From contig NC_036458.1 of NCBI RefSeq assembly GCF_002775205.1, forward strand, positions 4,370,560 through 4,434,559: DNA of 64,000 nt. The letters are read 5' to 3'. The first letter of the stretch is position 1. Every line of letters starts with the position of its first letter. This DNA is from Xiphophorus maculatus (Eukaryota > Chordata > Actinopteri > Cyprinodontiformes > Poeciliidae). The notes under the pieces were generated by a model. The model was not told the DNA's origin. It did not search any database and was given only the letters and a program-made list of their open reading frames with translations. This document shows, piece after piece, positions 22,202 through 34,887 of the stretch. The position numbers and the translations under genes are program-made.

Positions 22202-25200
22202 TCACTGCACCGCCTGCTCGTTGGCTGTGCTTCCAGAGTCCTGAGGCTTCATGACGTCAGGAAGCTCCGGCGGAGTGGAGAACGACTCGATGCTCAGCGG
22301 CTCAAACGAATCATCTGGGAAAGGAAACGGAGACGGAAAGTGAGGGAAAAAAATAAATATGTAAAAAACATCATCTGCAGACGAACCTGAAAGGCTTAAA
22401 TATAAAATCAGATTTCTTTCATAACAGATCAGATTTTAATCTATTTTTCTCACTTTCTTTATTCTAAAAAAATAAATGCCAGAAAACGTCAGAAAGTGAC
22501 AAAATCTTATTAGGTATTTTTCTAGTGCAGTTGAAAGAAGACAAAACAAACTTACAAGTAACTTTTCAGCTTATTTCTACAGCTGGCATCTAAGTTAGTT
22601 TTTAACTACTAACTTTTTAGTAGTTAAAATCTTACATATAAAATATTAGATTTTAACATAGGTAAAATCTAACATTTTAATATGTTAGAAGTTAAATAAT
22701 CTGCCAGTGGAACCAATACTTTCTAATCTGTATTCAATAATTCTTCACTTAAAACAACCTCCTTAATCTTGTTGAAAAGTTACCTGCAAGTCAGTTTTGT
22801 CTTCCAGTGTGCTAAACCAAAGCACCTAGGTTCAGGCACCTAGGTTTTGGTGCCTGAACCAAAACCTAGACCATAAATACTTAGTAAAACTAAGTAAGTG
22901 TTTTTGCAGTGTAACTCTTCTTTGAGTTGTATGACAGAGTTTTATAGTCAGGCTACAATAATTTTTCTTTAATTGTGAGAAAATAACTACAATATTAGCA
23001 GAACAAAAACATTTTACCAGAAAAACATGTCAAAATTAAGAGAAAAAGTCGTTTTAATGAGAAAAAAAGTCGTAAAGATCAATCCATGTGGTTTTCTTTG
23101 AAATGTACTTGTTTGCTCAATCGTTTCAAATTTCTGCTACTGGTAATAACTTGATGCTTATGTGTTAAAAGAAAAACTATTTATCAGAAAACTTGTCCCA
23201 AAGTATATCATCACAGCATACTTCGTTTTAATATTTTGTGTCGGAGTTCTAATAAAATTTGACTTTATTCTCCTAATTAAAATAAAATCGTAGCCTGGGC
23301 CTAATATTTTGCCATAAAGTTGACCTGAATTCAAAGTTCAAATAAATAGAAACTGTAAAACACACTTATCAAACAAGATGGTTGCCAATCTAAACTAAGG
23401 AAGCCCCTCATCCTTAGTATTGGTGAAAAAAAAATCTAGATTTTCCAAAAATTTAAACCCTCAAAAACCAAATATTCCAGCTGTAGCTCAGAGTGAAAAA
23501 TGAGCGAAAGTTTCCAATCAGAGAGAGCGACTCACCGCTGAGACGAAGCGCTAACCCCACTGTGGCGGGCGCCTGAGGTCGGGCCGTTTGATTTGTGAAG
23601 CCACAATTTCCAAGAGTCTGACTGTCACCAAGCACAACATCATCCTGAAGGACACAAGAGCAAAAACAATCCAGTTAATAAAAACTGCATAAAATCCTTT
23701 CAACCATTTTAAATGAAACACTATCCACCAGTTAAAGGAAGCTGATTGTTTTTCTTGAGGCTGAATACTTCTGGTAAGAACATCCCACACAGTTCCCTGT
23801 TTGCATTTTTACAGCTTTTGAACGCTTCCCGTTTCTTGTCTTTTTCGCCCCCTCCAGTTTATGACTCTTTCAGACATGTTCACTGACATCTGCTCTTGTA
23901 ATTGGTGTTGTAGATTTGGTCATTTCAGCACATTTTCCCCAAACACTTTAGTAATAACGTTGTAAAGCTACCCACCTGACATAATTGGAGGAAATTTAGA
24001 AGAATTCACTGACTGTCAACAACAATGCAAAATATATATGTTTGATTTGATTTTTGATTGCTTTTCTCTTCATCTTCACCAACAAAAAACTAAATATTTT
24101 CGCTTTTCAATCGTTCTTATTCATACAAAAGAATGAAACGTTCAGTATGACATTTAATCTGAAAGTTATGTTTATATCTTACTAACTCTGAACCCGACGT
24201 GTATATTTATGCAAGTAAAAGTCACCAGTTTCAGGGTAAAGTCTACACAGTTAAATCTAAAATGATTCACAGATTTATATGTAAAATTATTCTCATTCTA
24301 TCGAGAAGTTTTGCTTCTCATATAAAATGAGAAAGACATTTCAAAAGATAATGATAAAAAGGGGAATCAATTACAGGGGAAAAATGCTAGATTTTAATTC
24401 ATAACAAAAATAAACATTGGCATGTGCAGATTTTTTAAATGCCATTGGACAGCAGCCCATCCTGTTTTATAACTGCTGCTAAAACTAATAAACATACCTT
24501 AATATTCACATCAACAGATGTAATATGGGTGTTTTTAGGGATAATATTTCACCTTGAAAAGCATTTGATCTTCAGGTGGCCTCTTTAAAATGCCTTCAAC
24601 AATGCGCTTCAGTTCATAAACTGTGGTCGACTCTTTGGCATCTGTGAAGATGGTTGTCTTGTTGCGTCGGATCATTAAAAACACATCCTAAAAACGGAGC
24701 AAAGTAAAGCAGAAGTTAGACAAAAGAGATTTCAACTAAAACTAAAAATAATTTTGAACACTTCACAACATGAAACACTAGTAAGATTGGTAATTTATTC
24801 AGTAAAATTAATCGGAAATAATTATCTACATTTCTTACTGTGACACAAAGCTTTATATCAATATGTGAAACTTTACATCAAAGTGTCAAAACACAAAAAT
24901 AGAGTTTTGAACTCCCAATAGTGACTGAGCGGCAGATAAAACCTAAACCCGATAACTTTATATTTATTACAAATTCTTTAAAAGTCAACCTTTACTCTAC
25001 AAAATATGTTTAGAAATATTTTTCAGTGCTCTTTTGTGAATGTAGAACAGTTTAGGTTACCAGCCAAGTCACAGCTGGAACAAATTGTTCTACACAGATT
25101 GAAGATCCAGTGGTATATGTTCTATTAAAAATATGGATTGAAATCTTCTTTTTTGTGTGGGTAATTTTTTAAACAGGTTTCAAACTGTGTTTCAGAGAAT

Positions 25201-26266
25201 CTATAATGGATTCTGAATATTCCAGTCCAGGTCAATTCAATTTGGACAATGAACTGAATTGTCCAAATTCAATTCAATTTATTTAAAAATACTTTATTAA
25301 TCGTTGAGTGACGTTAAAAGTTACAGTTTTTGATGTGTGCCCTATCTAACACGGCTTAACTGCCAAAAAGTTTTAAAATTAACACTTTTTTCAATTACGT
25401 TAGTTATGTTAGGTCCATTTAAAAAGCTAAACTATTTTCAATTAATCTCGATTTATTGTCATGCCTATACCCATGTCTTATTCTCACAAAAGTTAAACAA
25501 TTCGCAGATATAAAAACGGTACTTTTAGGGATACTTGCTCAATGTGAAATGTTTCTGTTCAGGTTTTACCAATTTAAGTGACGTAAAATTCGAACTGGAG
25601 TTGATCAAAGATGGTCTATCGATCATTCGAGCAGTGAAATCCCCCTTTAATCAACAAGCAACCGTTCTTCTGTTGGGTTTATCACGATCAAACTGTTTAG
25701 CTGCGATAGTGTTACCCTATGCTAGTTAACCAAATATTAAGTTTTACTTCACGTCTCTATTATCCTAAACTACCAGGTAATAAACACACATAATGTTTGA
25801 GCTCTTCTAGCCTTAAATAATCTCTTGGAATTAGATTCTCAGCACCACTTCAACATAAATAGCCGTTAATGTTAGCCGAGCTACTTAGCTTCCTCGTCCT
25901 AATTTGGCAAATAAATTAAAAATACGTTTCTTGTTTAACTAGACATTATAAGAACATCATAGTTAGGCGACCTGTTCCTTGTCAGAACAAACTGTCGCCG
26001 AGTTTACTTTAAACCAGACAACTATAATCAGCTCAGTACAGCTGGTGTGTTGACGTTATTTAGCGGAAGCTAGCCGCTGTTAGCACGGGTTAGCTGAACA
26101 AAGACATCGGCTTTCAGATGGAGGTACGATGTTAAACGTGTCTGAACCGCAGATAAACAAACCGTTAACCGCTAAGAGAAGGGTTTGATGACTAAAACAA
26201 GTACGGTTTAGCGAATATATAGGGCGTTACACACTGTGAACTGAATCGGTTTTCCACACTCACCAT
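22202..26266 (-). CDS. elob: Elongin B
   Basis: Elongin B is a ubiquitin-like adaptor. With elongin C it forms the Elongin BC module of CUL2/CUL5 E3 ligases (VHL and SOCS boxes) and of the Elongin A transcription elongation complex. There are four coding exons: 26264-26266 (the ATG alone), 24553-24687, 23536-23644 and 22202-22314. They join in frame into 119 residues (human 118). Nearly every segment matches: [72 protein letters not shown] and the C-terminal ANEQAVQ. The start is fixed by the ATG immediately before a GTGAGT donor. Intron 2 and intron 3 hold repeats. In human this gene is at 16p13.3, so its place between 16p11.2-type genes is a fish-side rearrangement or a mammalian one. Confidence 0.96.
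22499..22912. repeat. CACTGCAAAAA-family foldback element in elob intron 3
   Basis: The arms are AAAATCTTATTAGGTATTTT and GACAAAACAAACTTACAAGT on the left, with GCAAGTCAGTTTTGTCTT and GTGTTTTTGCAGTG on the right. The right arm contains a small extra palindrome (CACCTAGGTTCAGGCACCTA, then GGTTTTGGTGCCTGAACC) at about 22825-22865 not seen in the other copies. Confidence 0.6.
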
Positions 26267-28070
26267 TTCTTGCGGTTGGCTGCACACTAAAAAAAAAAAC
26301 CTCCACTCTGCACAACGACAGCCGTGATGTCACAGTTAGGTGTAATACCGGACGTCTACCAGAAGATGGCGGTGTTGTAGATGGTAACAATGTGCACTGC
26401 CTGCTGACGTCATTGCTTCTGATCAATTTAGGGTTATCAAAATTCTGAGGGTCTTTTCTTGTTGAGAAAGTAGACATTTTTAACGTTTTCCCCTCTATTT
26501 TTTTCCATGTTTTTAAAAGCAAAATCTAAAAAATAAAAAGCATATGAATAAAACAGACAAAAGTCTGAATTTTTACAGAAATCTGTCTTTTTTTTTTTTT
26601 TTTTAGGCAGAAGTCTGTTTTTTGTTTGCTTCTTAATTTTTTCAGAATTTCTTTTTATCTATTTTTTCAGATAAAAAAAGTTCTTTTCCTGTTTTGAGGA
26701 GATTGGTTGTTATAAAAAATATGTTTCCAGAAATAAAATCTGGAAAAAAAATTCCCAGAATTTTGTCTTTTTTCTAAAAAAAAAAAAAAAAAAAAAAAAA
26801 GATCAGATTTCTGAGAAAAAGAAGTCAGAATAATTTTAATTTTTTTTGTTGGCCTTAAACCTTTTCAATAGATGAGTTATTTCCCACTAATCTAAATCCA
26901 GCATTTCGGATACCCACAGTGACAAAGTTGAAAATCATGGTTCAAATTAAAATGTAACTTATAAACCTTAAGATATTTTAATGGGATTTTATATTAGAAA
27001 ATCGTGACAATGCAATTAGCATTGGTGAATCTTCCAATGGCAATATTGACTCGGATTAAGTTTAGTCTTTCTCTGCCCCCCCCTCCCCATTATCAGTACG
27101 TCCCACCAATCAGTGATATAGATCTTGGTTAATAAGATCAGGCTAAAAAGTGAAATTTTAGTTTTATTAAACCAGAGAACGTTCTTCCACATGTTAACTG
27201 TTTTATTTGGAATAAAATCTGAAAACGATGTGTTACTTTTATACCACTTCACAATTATACACAAAATGCTGTGATATTTAAAATGGAACCATGGCACATT
27301 GCAACATGCCATCAACAACTGAAATCAAAATCTCCAGAAATACAAAATGCAAGAAATCAAAAATGTTTATTTCTAATGTCCAAAATAAATAAATAGGATT
27401 AAATATCAAAACACGAAGAAAATCCCTGGTAGATCCTCAACTGCAGTTTCTGTCCAGCAAATAAAGACTAATCTTGATCAGTCCATCAGGAATGTGACAT
27501 TTTCACACAGAAAACCTCATTCCTGTTCGCTGGTTTGGGAATGAAACCATGATTCAAATGACCTGAAAGGAAAAGTTAGAAGAACTTAAAAGATTACAGT
27601 TAGATATCCCTAGAGGTGATATACTGGCTAGAATGGGTTTATAGGCTACACAAAACATGTTCATTATATTTTTTACACAAAACAATTCTTAAATAAGATT
27701 TTATTTTAGTTCAGTTCAGAGTGAGCTCTTTTAGTTTGAGCTGGAATTCTGCTTCAGTTGCTAGGTAACGGACTGGCTTAGCTGGGGTTGCTAGGTAACG
27801 GACAGTTACATTCCGGAAGTTTCTGAAATGGCTCATTTTTCAAACAACAAAACACATTAACATATTGACTAAACATGGTGGGGTGTTTTATTTAAAGTGC
27901 TAGGGCTGTTTTTAGAAGCAGTAGAAACCCAAATGGAAGGATAAAAACAGCTTTAAAATCACTCAATGAATCTTTACGATTTGGATTGAAATTCCTTAAC
28001 TTCATGTTACATAAATGAAGACGTGCATTCAATGAAGAAACAGAAAAACAAAAACTTACCAAATTAACTT
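26267..28070. other. elob promoter and flank; poly-A/T tracts; 3' flank of the THAP/integrase gene
   Basis: Just above the elob ATG is its presumed TATA-less promoter. Bases 26580-26830 contain long T and A homopolymer tracts with AGAAGTCTG/CAGACTT-like inverted words. Bases 27613-27960 are a MITE fragment of the family also at 30311 and 47987. No gene is supported between 26.4 and 28.0 kb. Confidence 0.5.
27613..27960. repeat. MITE fragment carrying GTTGCTAGGTAAC palindromes
   Basis: It shares ACACAAAACATGTTCATT, CAGTTCAGAGTGAGCT, GGAAGTTTCTGAAATGGCTC and TTTTTAGAAGCAGTAGAAAC with copies at 30311-30802 and 47987-48550. Two perfect GTTGCTAGGTAAC words lie at 27757-27769 and 27787-27799. Confidence 0.55.
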
Positions 28071-31000
28071 CTATGTAACCACAAATGCGCTGTCTTGGAT
28101 CTTGGCGTTAACATACTAAGTAAACAACAAAGAATCAAAAAGGAAATCTGATATTATCAAACATATAATGAAATATTACAAATGTAGTTAAGCTGAAATG
28201 TTCATATCTTACATCCAGTCCTCTGGGGGATTTAATTGCCTCGCGTCCGTTGCAGCACAACAAAAAAAAAGGTCTCTCCTTAGTTATTGAATGCTGTTTG
28301 AAGCACAGACCGAAAACTTTGGCAGGTAAGTAAACATCCCAATCAGCCGCATGCTCCCCTGTTAGATCACTGACCATCCTGTTAGAGAAGCAGAAATGTT
28401 AGATCTTAATTGGGAATTGATTAACTTGATTTTATTAACAGTAATCTATGTAAGTTTCAAAGTATGTTGTACCTGTCAATCAGCTGCGGTGTGATTAAAT
28501 CCACACAGCCTGTCTGCTGATGATAAACCACGAGAGCAGTTGTGTCCTTTAGGTGATCTTTCAGCCCAAGATTAATCTAGTAAAGTTAAAAAAAAGACAC
28601 AATGTGAGAAAACAGTTTGATAAGCCAATATTATATCAGATTGTAAGGAAAACTAGTATCACAATTAAATTAAGCCATTCAGTGGCGACCCCAAGAGGTG
28701 GCAGAGGGGTGCCATGGTCCCTCGTGAAAAACATTGGCCATCCCACTCCAAACAATCATATTCAGGTAAGAGTACAGTACAGTTATCTTGTTCAATCAAG
28801 ACATAGATGTACAACCCAATAAGCAAATACATCAATTTATAAAATTAAAAATAGAATTATTTTTTTTAGCTGTGCCCCTCTAAAAGTTTTACTGACTTGG
28901 TCTATGAAAATTTTGGGGGGAACCACTGACATCTAAAAATTTATATAAATTGGCACTGAAACAATAATTCATGCAAAAGGAGCTTTATCATGAGTAGAGT
29001 ATATGTACTGTAAGCAGAGTTGAATAGAAACTAGTTATTTTTACTCAATTACACATACTTGAGTAATTTTTTAAAAGAAAAAATATATACTTTTAGGAGT
29101 ACTTTTTACTACACCTGAGTAATTTTATGATGAAATATTTCTACTCTTACTTGAGGAAAATGTCTGGATTTTCTACCCACTGAATGAAAAACAAACATGT
29201 TATAACCAAAAAGCCACCACACAGACACACCTGCAGCCTCTGTTAAAGTTTCATAAGTTTTTTTTAATTGAAAAACTGATTTGGAAAAAAAACCAACATT
29301 TTTTGTTATTTTTTGTTACTTATATAAATTATTGTTATTTTGGTCCTTAAAATACCAACATTTAACTTCATATTGTGGTCCGTCTGATTATGTAATTTTT
29401 AAATGTTAAATGATTGATCAGTTACTCAGTACTTGAGTAGACTATACCAAATACTTTTTACCCTGACTTGAGTAATTTTTTAAGATGGCTACTTTTTACT
29501 TTTACTTGATTCTAATTTTTGGGTGCACTGTCCACATCTGAGTGTAAAATATATTGGTATTGTTTTCAGTAAGGCTACATTTCTGTATTAAAATCAGTTC
29601 AAAATTAATGAACTACTCTATAAGTAAAGACTATTTTTATTTCACTGAGCTGCACTTTTACAAACCGTTCTTAATTGACTTTTATCAGCTTTCTACTTCA
29701 TGCCGCAGTCACACCAGTTTAATAACACACACACTCACTCTGTGGACTACGTCATGAGGCAGCCTGGAGAGGATTCTCAGCGGATACCCGAAGTGTGCGA
29801 TGATGTCGGCGATGTTCTTCGCCACGGCAGACGGGAGGCAGGACTGCATGGGGACGGCCTCCACCCACCTGGAGTAGAAGTCTGTCAGCGTTAAAATGTA
29901 CCTGTGTCCATTCAGCGTCTGCGGCAACGGCCCCCTGACGTCCAGTCCCAGCCACTGCCACGGCCCTTTCACCTGGAACCATAACATCCAGTAGTATCGG
30001 AAATAACAACTGTTCGTTTGAATTTCTGGCCAACTTTTTAGTAATTATGAAACTGAGAATACCTCTATAACATTGTCAGAGTCTTCATACTCTCTCTGTA
30101 GAAATTATTTCAATAGAATAATTACAATTATACACTATTTGTACAACAGAAAATCTTATTTTTAAATATTTGCTGCAACTTACACTGAAATCATCATCTG
30201 GAGCCCATTGGATATTCTGTTGATTTGTGAAAAAGAAAAAAATTGGACATGAAAAAATATATTAGATGATCATACAGGACTTAAACCCACCATCATATCA
30301 CAACATTATCAAAGGTGACCTATAATGCTTTCTTGAGCAGGTTAGTGTAAACTCATCGTTTACAGATGCATCTTTGAAAAGCAGAAATTAAACCTTTTAC
30401 GCATCTAACAAGAATGCAGCATATGGTGTCTGCATGATAAATCACTAACAAAGCACTTGTCTTTTCCAGTAGCCATTGTAGCGAATACTGCAGTAAAACC
30501 AGCTACCAAATGTATTGGAGCTCAGCTTGGGTTGCTTGGTGACGGGAGGAATTCCAGTAGGGTTGCTAAGTAACGGAAACCCTACTGTCACATTCAATGC
30601 CTGTTGAATGTGACTCGATATTCGGAAGGTTTTTGAAAGGATTAATTTTCGAGACACTAAAAATATTAACTTTTTGCCAAAAAAACCTAAAATGCTGGGT
30701 GCTTTATTAAAAAGTTTAGGCTGCTTTTAGAAGCAGTCGAGCCTCAAATGGAAATATAAAACGTGCAAAATATGAATTTTGCATCATAGTTCCCCTTTAA
30801 AGAAGGTAAAAATACACCTGTTCGATAACCAGGATGGAAAACTGCTAACCCACTTACCTGTGGCACACAGTAATCTCCATGAAAGAAATGTGGAAATGAG
30901 TCGATCTTCCTCAGCCGCTCATCAACTATGATTCTCCATTTTTCAGTGTTTTTATGATCTTTATCTCTGATCATAAATACAGAAAAGTTTAACACATTAA

Positions 31001-33822
31001 ACAGGTAAACATCCAAATATATACCAAGGAAAGAAACATGGATGCATCTGCAGCTACAAAAGTACTTCTAACGTGAAAAGTTCAGCCATTTCTGCTTGAC
31101 TTCATATCGCTACAGCGTAGGACAAATTTTTGACTACTAGTCCTACACTGTATTGATTAATTAATAGTTACTAATTGGATAATAGTTTAATATTAATAGT
31201 TTAATAATTGATTTGGTTTTATGGAATTCAAACCAAGTGAAGCTAAAAATGCCACTTGAAGAGTTTTGGGTAGAATATATTTAGAGATTAACCTTTTTTT
31301 TATCCTAATTGCAAAATATATATATATAATTTTGTCTGAATTACTGCTCTGAACATGTCGACCTTTCAACAAAAGGCCTTTTCCAGAATCTATAACTCCA
31401 GTTAACGATTAATCAATTACTAAATTATTATTTGAATAATAGACTAATTATTTCAGCTGTAATGTAAATTACCTTGAATTTAAGATACGACTTCAGTCAA
31501 CTGACAAAATTTTTGTACATAACCTGAATTGGTTTTGAAAACTTGTTTAAATTTGGAAATATATAAGAAAACTGAACTGAACTGAAATTTTAAAAAATTC
31601 TGATTTTTTAAAATCAGAATTATAAAAAAAAATCACATCAGTCTTCAACAAACCGATATTCTTCTCCTTTTTCAGTTGATTCACCTGGATGGTTGATGCA
31701 TTATTGATTAACGTCTTGAGGTTTTAATAGGGTTACCTACCCTGTTTGCTGTTCGTCTCTCTGGTTGAGTTCTTTGTTTTTAACGTTGCCGTTTGTTGCG
31801 ACAGGAGATGTTGCGGATGAAGCTGACTCTTTCTCCGAAGACTTAGCACTTACATTAGGCTGAATTCATATCGAAAAGAAGCAAATGAGCGCCCAGTGTT
31901 ATTATATATTTACATTTTAGATAAAAACATTTAATGAACTGATTAGGGTTTTACCTTATGTCTCCTACGCCCTCTGCCAGAAGAAACCTGCATAAAAAGG
32001 TGATGTAATAAGATTTTTTCAAAAAGCCAGAATATAAAATATATTTAAATGAGTCCATTCAAATTAGGAGATCTGAACACAAACCTTGTTTTTCTGAGTT
32101 TTGTCATGAGGTAAAAATATGGTGGGAACCGCGTCGTCTCGAAGAGTCACACATTTCCCCGTTCTGTCGATGTGCCGCTCCTCGAAATGATTGATGCAAA
32201 GCGCAGAGAAGCGAGTTGGAGCCCAGTCCTTCAACTTCATGTTGGAGAGCCATTTCTTAAGCTTTCTGGGATTGTACAGCGGAAACCTGCAGTAACATGT
32301 CGACCATTATATCAGAAAATAACTAATAGTTAATGGAAATTTGAGTATTAATAAGCTTTGAAATGGGTCTCCAGTTCCCAAATGTTTCGACAGTGCTGCA
32401 AAATATATAAAAACTAACTTTTAGAATGTTTTCTTCTGATTTTTATTCACTATTCAATAATTTTTACATTCATTTAGCCTAAGTGCTAGCCTCATATCTC
32501 TTGATTTTAGCTGGCAAGGAATTCTGTGGTTGAAAATTTTATCATCAAGTGATATAATATGACTTTATAAATCTGATGTTTGTCATGTTACCTAAAAATA
32601 AATGTTTCCACCACAATCCTCTCTTTTGATTTAAAAATAAGTGTAACAATCAGTGTTTTCCACAGCAGAACTGATCCTTTGGTCTTTTTCTGGACAGAAA
32701 TGCTCAGTTAACTTGAGGAGCAAAGCATCCAATCAGAAAAATTACCATGGCAAATAACATTTAAATAACTTATTTTAAATAATGTTTAATAATAATGATT
32801 TGCATTTTATAAAAAAGAAAATGTTATCTTAAATTCTTCAAACTTGGACTAGATTATTCTACAGTAAGAGCAGAATCGATAAAGTCAACTGAATATAGTT
32901 TACATAAAAAGCACCAATTCACAACAATAAACAAGTAATTTTAATTCTGTCAACATAAATTCCAGTTTATCCTAGTTATCAGACAATTTACCAAGTTCAG
33001 ATTATTATTCAGATTGGTTTAAAATGTTTTCTATCTAAAGACGCCAAGCAGAACGCAGCAATTCCACATAATGAGCATGTATGTGGGGATAGTAAGAAAG
33101 AAAAATCCCCTTAACAACCAGAACCTGCCATGACAAACTGTGGGGTTTGAGAAGAATTATTCAAATCTAGTTTGTGATTTATGAAACCTTTATTTTATTT
33201 GTCAACTAAAAATCCATATTACTGTCACTTGTTTTTATAAAAATATACTTTTTTTGCATCTGAATCACATTAGAACTAGTCCAGTTTAAAAACTACAATG
33301 TTTAGACTCTTCTAACCTGGAATAGATTACTCCAAACAAATAGCAAAATACTTAAAACTAAATTTGAGATTTCTAAAACCTTTGTTCGATTTGCGAAAGG
33401 TCAGGAAGGGGCAGTTTCAGTGTTAAAGTAGTTTTATTTTTGCACATTTCATGCCTGTTGGTCTGAAATGTGCAAACTAAACTAAAGTTTTGTGCAAACT
33501 CGAACTAAAAAGGATTTTCTGAAGACATTAGCCGCTTTCTTTTCACTCAAAACTCAACAACACTCCACTTAAAACCCTAAAAATTATTTTTTACCTCAAC
33601 TCAGATGTTGTCTCGATTTTGCACATTAATATAACGTTGGAAAACAACTTCTAGAACAAATTATTTAATGCTACGTATTGTTATTATTATTATTAACTAG
33701 CATTACATCTCTAAGCTAGCTACCTGCTATTTATTTACGTGTTCGTAAAGAACTCACTTAAAGAACTTAACATCCGGGTCTGTCGAGGTCTCGCAGTTGT
33801 AAGCACATTTATACCTTCCCAT
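28071..33822 (-). CDS. THAP zinc-finger protein fused to a GIN/gypsy-type integrase core, host gene
   Basis: There are ten coding exons: 33758-33822, 32085-32286, 31955-31987, 31741-31859, 30858-30966, 30184-30216, 29739-29972, 28473-28576, 28213-28378 and 28071-28115. All phases agree and give 369 residues. Residues 1 to about 86 are a THAP DNA-binding domain with the C2CH pattern (CAYNC ... CINH) and the terminal AVPTIF motif. A low-complexity linker follows (about 90-150). Residues about 188-300 resemble the catalytic core of integrases of GIN transposons and gypsy elements: PWQWLGLDVRGPLP, GHRYILTLTDFYSRWVEAVP and YHQQTG. The acidic triad of an active enzyme does not appear intact, so a non-catalytic, probably DNA-binding role is inferred. 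No symbol is claimed. A GIN-like exapted gene is the best comparison. Splicing across the integrase exons with strong GT-AG sites argues against an independent element. Confidence 0.75.
28995..29545. repeat. ACTCAAGTA-type palindromic element, long copy
   Basis: Left words are TTACTCAATTACACATACTT, GAGTAATTTTTTAAAAG and CTCTTACTTGAGGAAAATGT. Right words are CAGTTACTCAGTACTTGAGT, GACTTGAGTAATTTTTTAAG and CTTTTACTTGATTCTAATTT, then GGGTGCACTGTCCACATCTG. It lies in the THAP/integrase gene intron just below exon 7. Confidence 0.6.
30311..30802. repeat. MITE with AAAGGTGACCTAT / AGTTCCCCTTTAAA ends
   Basis: The left end AAAGGTGACCTATAATG and the right end (minus strand) TTTAAAGGGGAACTATGATG are imperfect inverted repeats. 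The interior shares CATCTTTGAAAAGCAGAA and GGTTGCTAAGTAACGG with the copies at 27613 and 47987. Confidence 0.6.
31060..31465. repeat. ATTAATCG-type MITE, partial
   Basis: It contains ACTGTATTGATTAATTAATA, GAAGAGTTTTGGGTAGAATA and CTCCAGTTAACGATTAATCA, and ends in AATTATTTCAGCTGTAATG. It sits in the THAP/integrase gene intron between exons 4 and 5. Confidence 0.55.
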
Positions 33823-34887
33823 TTTTTTACACCATAAAGTTAATGTTCGAAGAAAACGTAATGTTTTTAGAATTCCGACGTTTACAGAAAAGGATAAACG
33901 TTAGCGATAAAGAATACGCAACATCCGGTTCGTATTTTCAAAATAATAGCTCTATCTTAACCGTCGTCGTCAAAAAAAAAAAAAAAAAAAAGTGAAATAT
34001 TTTTAATGTTTATCGGAAAATTCTACTACTAATTTCAGGGGGAATTTGTAGTTTAAATTAATTAATTAATTAAAAAGTTCCGTAAATTCAACTGGTTACT
34101 TTTTTTTTAGCCTAACGGATGTTGGTACGTAAACCTAAAACTTTACAACAGGATGTTATTGGGGGTTTTTCTTGCATTTTTTTTGTAACCCTGTTATCTA
34201 GTGGCTAAAATATGTTATTCCTTTCGACTGGACAGCTAATGTGTAATTATAAGCACCCATGTGAATTAATTGAATACAAATGTAAATTCTTTTGAAGATT
34301 TATTTAGAGCATTTTTATGTTTAAAGTGAAATTTGCAACTGTAACAACAACAACAACAAAAAAAAACAAGTTGCACTTTAATAACACAAATTATAGCAAT
34401 CAAACTTTTAGGATATTTTCTGGGAATTTTGTATTGATTTATTTCTGGGCATAAACTCATTTTTATAAGCCTAGCTTGTAATTTTGAAATATAAGCTAAA
34501 ATAAATTATTCTTACAATTGATTGCTCATATAACTCTCAGGAAAACTAAAAAATGTAGCTGAAAATGTGCAAATGTCAGAGTCTGTTAGGATAGCAGGAA
34601 ACCCAACATGATTTCCAACTTGTGCATCCAATTCATTTGTAAACATGAGCTGTAAAATTATTCAAACGAAACATTAAAAAAACACAAATAAAAAATATTT
34701 TCATGCCTATGATTAAGGAGTAGGATAAATATGTGTGGAGAACGAAACTAACAGTTTAATCATTCTTTTTATTAAATTATACAAAAATATTTACATTCTT
34801 CTACAATGGTTCAGAGCTAACATTTTAATTTTAAATGAATTAGAAAACATTTAGACATTGAGATGTTTAATAAACCAAAAAAGCAGC
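33823..34887. other. THAP/integrase gene promoter and rusf1 3' region
   Basis: The two genes are tandem on the minus strand. Bases 33823 to about 33960 are the 5' flank of the THAP gene, with an A tract at about 33968-33990 just above. The rusf1 3' UTR probably ends near the minus-strand AATAAA at 34768-34773. No gene is visible between them. Confidence 0.5.

Noticed and set aside
26580-26830. T/A-tract region with hairpins as a small RNA gene or terminator
   Set aside because: The inverted words are short and embedded in homopolymers; no conserved stem or promoter box is visible.
29739-29972. Integrase-like stretch as a solitary fossil of a gypsy-type retroelement
   Set aside because: No LTRs, no other retroelement genes nearby, and the stretch is bounded by good splice sites that keep frame with a THAP-coding upstream series and a downstream stop. 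A host gene explains it better.
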